Program-made: the position numbers and the translations under genes
DNA from: UBA8752 sp002172485
GTDB lineage: Bacteria > Bacteroidota > Bacteroidia > Flavobacteriales_D > Sanyastnellaceae
DNA length: 5,775 bases
Reading direction: 5' to 3'
Assembly: GCA_042089915.1 (NCBI GenBank)
Contig: JBELJZ010000037.1
Coordinates: 1 to 5,775 of the forward strand
Notes under the pieces: generated by a model
Told to the model about the DNA's origin: nothing
The model's database searches: none
What the model saw: only the letters and a program-made list of their open reading frames with translations
Shown here: positions 3,059 to 5,775 of the stretch, in pieces
Numbering within the stretch: position 1 is the first letter of the stretch
Layout of the letters: the number at the start of each line of letters is the position of its first letter

Positions 3059-5775
3059 TCATTCTGCACTGAACGCATCACAGGGTTCGGCGAAATAGAC
3101 GAGGAAATCCAGCAGGTCGCTGACAGTCACACCCCCGTCTTGGTTGAGGTCGGCTTGGCAGACGCCTTGTGGGAATTGGCAAGTGCCATCGTCCACGGTG
3201 GCGTCTGAATTGTAGTTGTAGGCCTCGGCATACGTGCACCCGAAATCATCCAGGTCATCGCAAACCCCATCGCCATTGAGGTCGAGAAGACAGCTTCCAT
3301 CGCAGTTTCGGAAAGGCTCAGAGAAGGTGCAGGACCCATCTTCCTGCGTGGCCAAGGCATTGAAATTGCACGCATTGGAATAGGTGCAACCCACCACTTC
3401 TTCCTCGTCGCAGACCCCGTCTCCATCTGAATCGGACAGGCAATTCCCGTCGCAATCCACAAAGGCCGAACCGTGCAGGTCAGCGGGGTATGAACACAAG
3501 GCGAGGTCCGCATTGACTGCATCCACGAGTGGGTCATAATTGCACGCGACCAAGTCCGCACACCCCGAATATTCGTCGGCATCACACACGCCGTCGCTGT
3601 CGGCATCCAGAATCACTGCCGCGCCATTCAAGCAGACTTCGCATGCCGCCACTGCGAGGATGCAGGAGCCGTTAGAGAAGGTGGCAGAGGGGTCGTAATT
3701 GCAGGCCTCGGGGTCCGTGCAACCTGCACAGGATGTGGTCTCACAACTGCCATCCTCTTCCGTGGCAGCAGGGTTGAAGTTGCAGGCCAATGGATTGGTG
3801 CACCCCATCACTTCCAACCCGTCGCAGGTTCCGTCACCGTCGACATCGGACAAGCACTGTCCATCACAGTCGTATTCGGCCGAGCCGTGGATCAACTCTG
3901 GGGTCAGGCACGAGCCATCCTCATCCGTCGCCGCAGGGTCATAATTGCATGCAGTCACCTCCGTACACCCAGGCACCTCATTGGAATCGCAGATGCCATC
4001 CCCATCGGAATCGGTCACGCAGGCTCCGTCACAATCCAACACGTTGTTCGGATGTCCATCGGGATATTGACACGATCCGTCATCTTCGGTGGCATAGGCG
4101 TCCGTATTGCACGCCATCGGGTCCGTACAACCGGTCACCATGTCTGGGAACGCAATGGCGACTGCCCGGACTTCCGGGACGGTGCCCTCGGGATTCTTGA
4201 ACTGGAGGTTGAACACCCCTTCCATCTGACCTGCGCTGGTGAATTGCCCAATGAGCACCCGGCCATCCGGACCTGCCGTGGCCGAAGGTTGTGCGCCAGG
4301 AATGACGAAGATTCCACCTCCTGAATTGGCTTGGACCACGAGGTCTCCACCGGACTCGAAGCCCGAGAAATCAATGCCGATGCTCTGCAAACCAGAAGCC
4401 GAGGGCGCATCGTCCCCGCCAATGGTCAACCAGCTGTCCGCAGCCAACGCATCATACAAGGTCCCTCCCGGAATGAAAGCGGCAGTCGCCCCACCCAGTG
4501 GAGATTGATAGAATCCAGCTTCTGCTTCCAATTCCCATGGAAACTCCGCATTTCCGAACAGCGAGATCAGCTCATATCCCGCGGATTCAAAATTGGCATA
4601 GACCCGATATGTGGACATCCCATCCACCAAGTCCTCACCGACCAACTCGTAAGACAATCCGGTGAACCCGGTGGTGTCGACTTCCTCAGGGGAATAGAGG
4701 CAGCCAAAGTCATCTTCAGTGGCCAGCGGATCAAAATTGATGGCCGAGGCATCGGTGCAACCGAAAACCTCCTGGTTGTCGCACACCCCATCCTCGTCCT
4801 CATCCGTGGTACAGGCTCCGCCACAGACACCCAGGGCATCCAGGTACTGACAGGGCGCATCGAGGGTCGCCGATGGCACGTAATTGCAAGCCAGGGAATC
4901 CAGGCAACCTGCAACGCCATCCGGGAACTGCAAAGTCAACCCTTCCACCTCCTGCAGTTCGCCAGCGACGTTCTGATAAGCGAGGGACGCTTGGAACGTC
5001 ACGAGGCCTTCTGTAATCAGTTGGGCGATCAAGACCCGGCCACTGGCATCTGGAAACGCGAGGGGGGCATTGCCGGGAATCACAAACCAAGACCCGCCGA
5101 ATTGCGCATTGCTTTGGAGGCTTCCTCCCGCCTCGAATTGAGCGGTGGTCAATCCCACAGTCTGAACGCCCCCACCCGTCAACTCAGTGCCGATGGTGAC
5201 CCAGGAGTCTTCGGAGACCAGTTCGCTTGCGGCATCGAACGCCAAGGGAAGAACACCGCCTGTGGCGCTCTGCTGGAAAGGCGCACTGGAGGAGACCAGC
5301 AGAGGACTGGCCGAAGTACCATACAAGCTAACGACTTGCTCGGCAGGATTGTCCAATCGGGCCCAGATGCGGTATGCGGGAATGCCGTTTACCGTGCCCA
5401 CATTTTCCCATTCAAGCCCAGCAAAACCGTTGGCCGCGTACTGGCAAGAACCGTCGTCCTCCGCCACTCCAGGATCGAAATTCAATGCATTGACATCGGT
5501 ACAACCCGCATCTTCTGGAAGCAAGGTCAGCGTCAACCCTGTGGACTCAATGGCTTCTGTTTGTCCGAATGGCTTCCATTGGATGTTCCATTCCAGAGAA
5601 ACGGTCCCTGTCGACGTGAATTGGCCCAACAACAACAAGCTGTCCTGAACCACGCCTTGAGCCGTCCCAGGGGTCAAATAGAATGCGCCCCCGTATTGGT
5701 CGTTGCACACGAAATCTCCTCCCCCAGCAAAAGACTGCAGGGCTGCATTCCATGCTGCACCACCAATGTTGGCGG
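3059..5775 (-). CDS. Large secreted multidomain Ca-binding repeat protein (5'-partial, C-terminal 904 residues)
   Basis: The reading frame is open to the right edge, so the true start is outside the window. The in-frame GTG at 5710 is not the start, because the 21 codons before it continue a repeat module seen twice more downstream. Residues here count from the first whole codon (5773-5771). Order: truncated ~175-residue module (1-88), GCTD repeat (90-112), full module (116-288), GCLD repeat plus EF-hand spacer plus GCTD repeat (289-360), full module (369-547), Cys-rich stalk of seven GCxD repeats with five EF-hand spacers (548-871), single-EF-hand tail (872-904), TGA at 3061-3059. There are ten GCxD repeats and six DxDxDG loops in all. 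No catalytic motif was recognised. Such repeats are known from secreted Bacteroidota proteins; extracellular location and an adhesive or structural role are inferred. It is probably cotranscribed with the gene 10 bases downstream, which shares its stalk and tail. Confidence 0.9.
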   Translation of the reverse strand, partial: ANIGGAAWNAALQSFAGGGDFVCNDQYGGAFYLTPGTAQGVVQDSLLLLGQFTSTGTVSLEWNIQWKPFGQTEAIESTGLTLTLLPEDAGCTDVNALNFDPGVAEDDGSCQYAANGFAGLEWENVGTVNGIPAYRIWARLDNPAEQVVSLYGTSASPLLVSSSAPFQQSATGGVLPLAFDAASELVSEDSWVTIGTELTGGGVQTVGLTTAQFEAGGSLQSNAQFGGSWFVIPGNAPLAFPDASGRVLIAQLITEGLVTFQASLAYQNVAGELQEVEGLTLQFPDGVAGCLDSLACNYVPSATLDAPCQYLDALGVCGGACTTDEDEDGVCDNQEVFGCTDASAINFDPLATEDDFGCLYSPEEVDTTGFTGLSYELVGEDLVDGMSTYRVYANFESAGYELISLFGNAEFPWELEAEAGFYQSPLGGATAAFIPGGTLYDALAADSWLTIGGDDAPSASGLQSIGIDFSGFESGGDLVVQANSGGGIFVIPGAQPSATAGPDGRVLIGQFTSAGQMEGVFNLQFKNPEGTVPEVRAVAIAFPDMVTGCTDPMACNTDAYATEDDGSCQYPDGHPNNVLDCDGACVTDSDGDGICDSNEVPGCTEVTACNYDPAATDEDGSCLTPELIHGSAEYDCDGQCLSDVDGDGTCDGLEVMGCTNPLACNFNPAATEEDGSCETTSCAGCTDPEACNYDPSATFSNGSCILAVAACEVCLNGAAVILDADSDGVCDADEYSGCADLVACNYDPLVDAVNADLALCSYPADLHGSAFVDCDGNCLSDSDGDGVCDEEEVVGCTYSNACNFNALATQEDGSCTFSEPFRNCDGSCLLDLNGDGVCDDLDDFGCTYAEAYNYNSDATVDDGTCQFPQGVCQADLNQDGGVTVSDLLDFLVYFAEPCDAFSAE
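3062..3160 (-). other. C-terminal single EF-hand tail of the upstream protein
   Basis: This is the terminal 33 residues. A Cys, the loop DLNQDGGVTVSD (Asp1, Asn3, Asp5, Asp12), a helix DLLDFLVYFAE and a second Cys exactly 26 residues after the first are followed by DAFSAE and the stop. It resembles half of a type I dockerin repeat, with Asp rather than Glu at position 12. The downstream protein ends with the same layout. Anchoring, sorting or interaction roles are possible but inferred. Confidence 0.7.
3161..4132 (-). repeat. Cys-rich Ca-binding stalk: seven GCxD repeats with five EF-hand spacers
   Basis: Seven GCxD repeats alternate with spacers. The GCxD unit runs GC[TA]x..AC.[NY]..xAT..DGSC. 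Spacers of the DCDGxC..DxDGDGxCDxxE type carry 12-residue loops DSDGDGICDSNE, DVDGDGTCDGLE, DADSDGVCDADE, DSDGDGVCDEEE and DLNGDGVCDDLD. These fit an EF-hand or thrombospondin-3-like calcium loop with acidic ligands at 1, 3, 5, 9 and 12. One spacer is reduced to a short ETTSCA linker. Repeats of this type are known from secreted Bacteroidota proteins. At the DNA level they give imperfect direct repeats, such as the recurring TCGTAATTGCA-like core (plus strand) encoding CNYD. Confidence 0.85.
4133..4669 (-). repeat. ~175-aa module, copy 3 (complete, Cys-free)
   Basis: This copy begins GFTGLSYELVG and continues with TYRVYANF, LISLFG, FYQSPLGG, DSWLTIG, SGGGIFVIPG, GRVLIGQFTSAG and VAIAFPDMVTG. 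It is diverged from copy 2 but keeps the same landmarks in the same order, so this is an old in-gene duplication rather than a recent one. It leads directly into the Cys-rich stalk. Confidence 0.75.
4670..4909 (-). repeat. GCxD / EF-hand / GCxD linker between module copies 2 and 3
   Basis: It encodes GCLDSLACNY..APC, then a spacer with Cys in GVC and GAC, then an EF-hand-like loop DEDEDGVCDNQE (Asp at 1, 3, 5 and 9, Glu at 12, Cys at 8), then GCTDASAINF..DDFGC. The first GCxD repeat has a middle Cys and is followed by three spacer Cys. The second lacks it and is followed by none. It is probably a calcium-stiffened, disulfide-bonded linker. Confidence 0.75.
4910..5428 (-). repeat. ~175-aa module, copy 2 (complete, Cys-free)
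   Basis: This copy begins GFAGLEWENVG and continues with YRIWARL, VSLYG, PLLVSSSAPFQQS, DSWVTIG, GGSWFVIPG, GRVLIAQ and GLTLQFPDGVAG. Copy 3 has matching landmarks in the same order. The alternating hydrophobic pattern and Gly-rich turns suggest a beta-sandwich. There are no Cys residues, unlike the Cys-rich repeats on either side. I recall similar modules in secreted proteins of marine bacteria but cannot name a family, and no function is assigned. Confidence 0.75.
5510..5773 (-). repeat. ~175-aa module, copy 1 (truncated by window edge)
   Basis: This is the C-terminal half of the module also found at 5428-4910 and 4669-4133. It keeps the order of landmarks: Ala/Gly-rich GGGDF stretch, YGGAFYLTPG (aligning with GGSWFVIPG in copy 2), the hydrophobic LLLLGQFTSTG strand (aligning with GRVLIAQ and GRVLIGQFTSAG), and GLTLTLLPEDAGC before the following GCTD repeat. 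This copy contains one Cys (FVCND) that copies 2 and 3 lack. Its partner, if any, must lie upstream of the window. Confidence 0.7.

Noticed and set aside
2626..3072. Plus-strand open frame (148 codons) opposite the beta-helix and signal peptide
   Set aside because: It lies wholly antisense to a supported gene, has no recognisable protein features and runs into the gene junction without a sensible start context.
3082..3110. Possible internal promoter (TATTTCG resembling the Bacteroidota -7 TAnnTTTG box) before the downstream gene
   Set aside because: The match is poor, no paired -33 TTG element at convincing spacing was seen, and the bases are coding for the conserved tail.
3062..3160. True type I dockerin module implying a cellulosome
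   Set aside because: Only one EF-hand repeat is present rather than the usual two, and no cohesin domain is seen in the window. Dockerin-like is as far as the sequence allows.
3161..4132. Regularly recurring short DNA motifs that could suggest a CRISPR or tandem DNA repeat array
   Set aside because: The repeats are imperfect, vary in spacing and follow codon frame. They are explained by the GCxD and EF-hand protein repeats.
106..5775. A single gene split by a frameshift or stop at 3059
   Set aside because: The downstream frame has its own start and signal peptide, and the upstream frame ends in a complete tail matching that of the downstream protein. These are two genes.

Overview
This window holds two large secreted, calcium-binding, disulfide-rich repeat proteins. 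They are encoded head to tail on the minus strand and fill almost all of it. The repertoire points to Bacteroidota, probably a marine or aquatic Flavobacteriales-like lineage with a fairly GC-rich genome (about 57% in the lines I counted). The indicators are many GCTDPxACNYDPxAxxDDGSC-type repeats, EF-hand spacers of the DCDGxC..DxDGDGxCDxxE type, HYR-like Ig repeats with ATDxCGNxA motifs, an ATG-AAA start without a Shine-Dalgarno sequence, and a signal peptide predicted to leave a mature N-terminal Gln. The lineage is inferred from recalled family distribution, not from a search.

Layout in transcription order, right to left. (1) 5775-3059: the C-terminal 904 codons of a large surface or secreted protein whose start lies outside the window. 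It has a truncated and two complete copies of a roughly 175-residue module, separated by Cys-rich calcium-binding repeats. A long Cys-rich stalk follows, then a short single-EF-hand C-terminal tail. (2) After a 10-base gap, 3048-106: a complete 980-residue protein. It has a signal peptide, a right-handed parallel beta-helix domain, two GCxD repeats, about five HYR-like Ig domains, another Cys-rich EF-hand stalk and the same kind of tail. (3) 80-55: a hairpin followed by a T-run, read as the transcription terminator of the pair. (4) 1-51: too short to assign.

Spacing and shared architecture suggest co-expression: different outward-facing heads on the same stalk and tail. No enzyme active site was recognised, so adhesion, matrix or ligand-binding roles are more likely than catalysis, but this is inference. 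Neither protein ends in a recognisable Type IX secretion C-terminal domain; the shared 27-residue Cys-x25-Cys EF-hand tail occupies that position.

The most striking pattern is a cysteine parity rule across both proteins. Every GCxD repeat with a middle Cys (three in total) is followed by a spacer with an odd number of Cys. Every repeat lacking it is followed by a spacer with an even number. All 16 repeats fit, which suggests a defined disulfide wiring between repeats and spacers.
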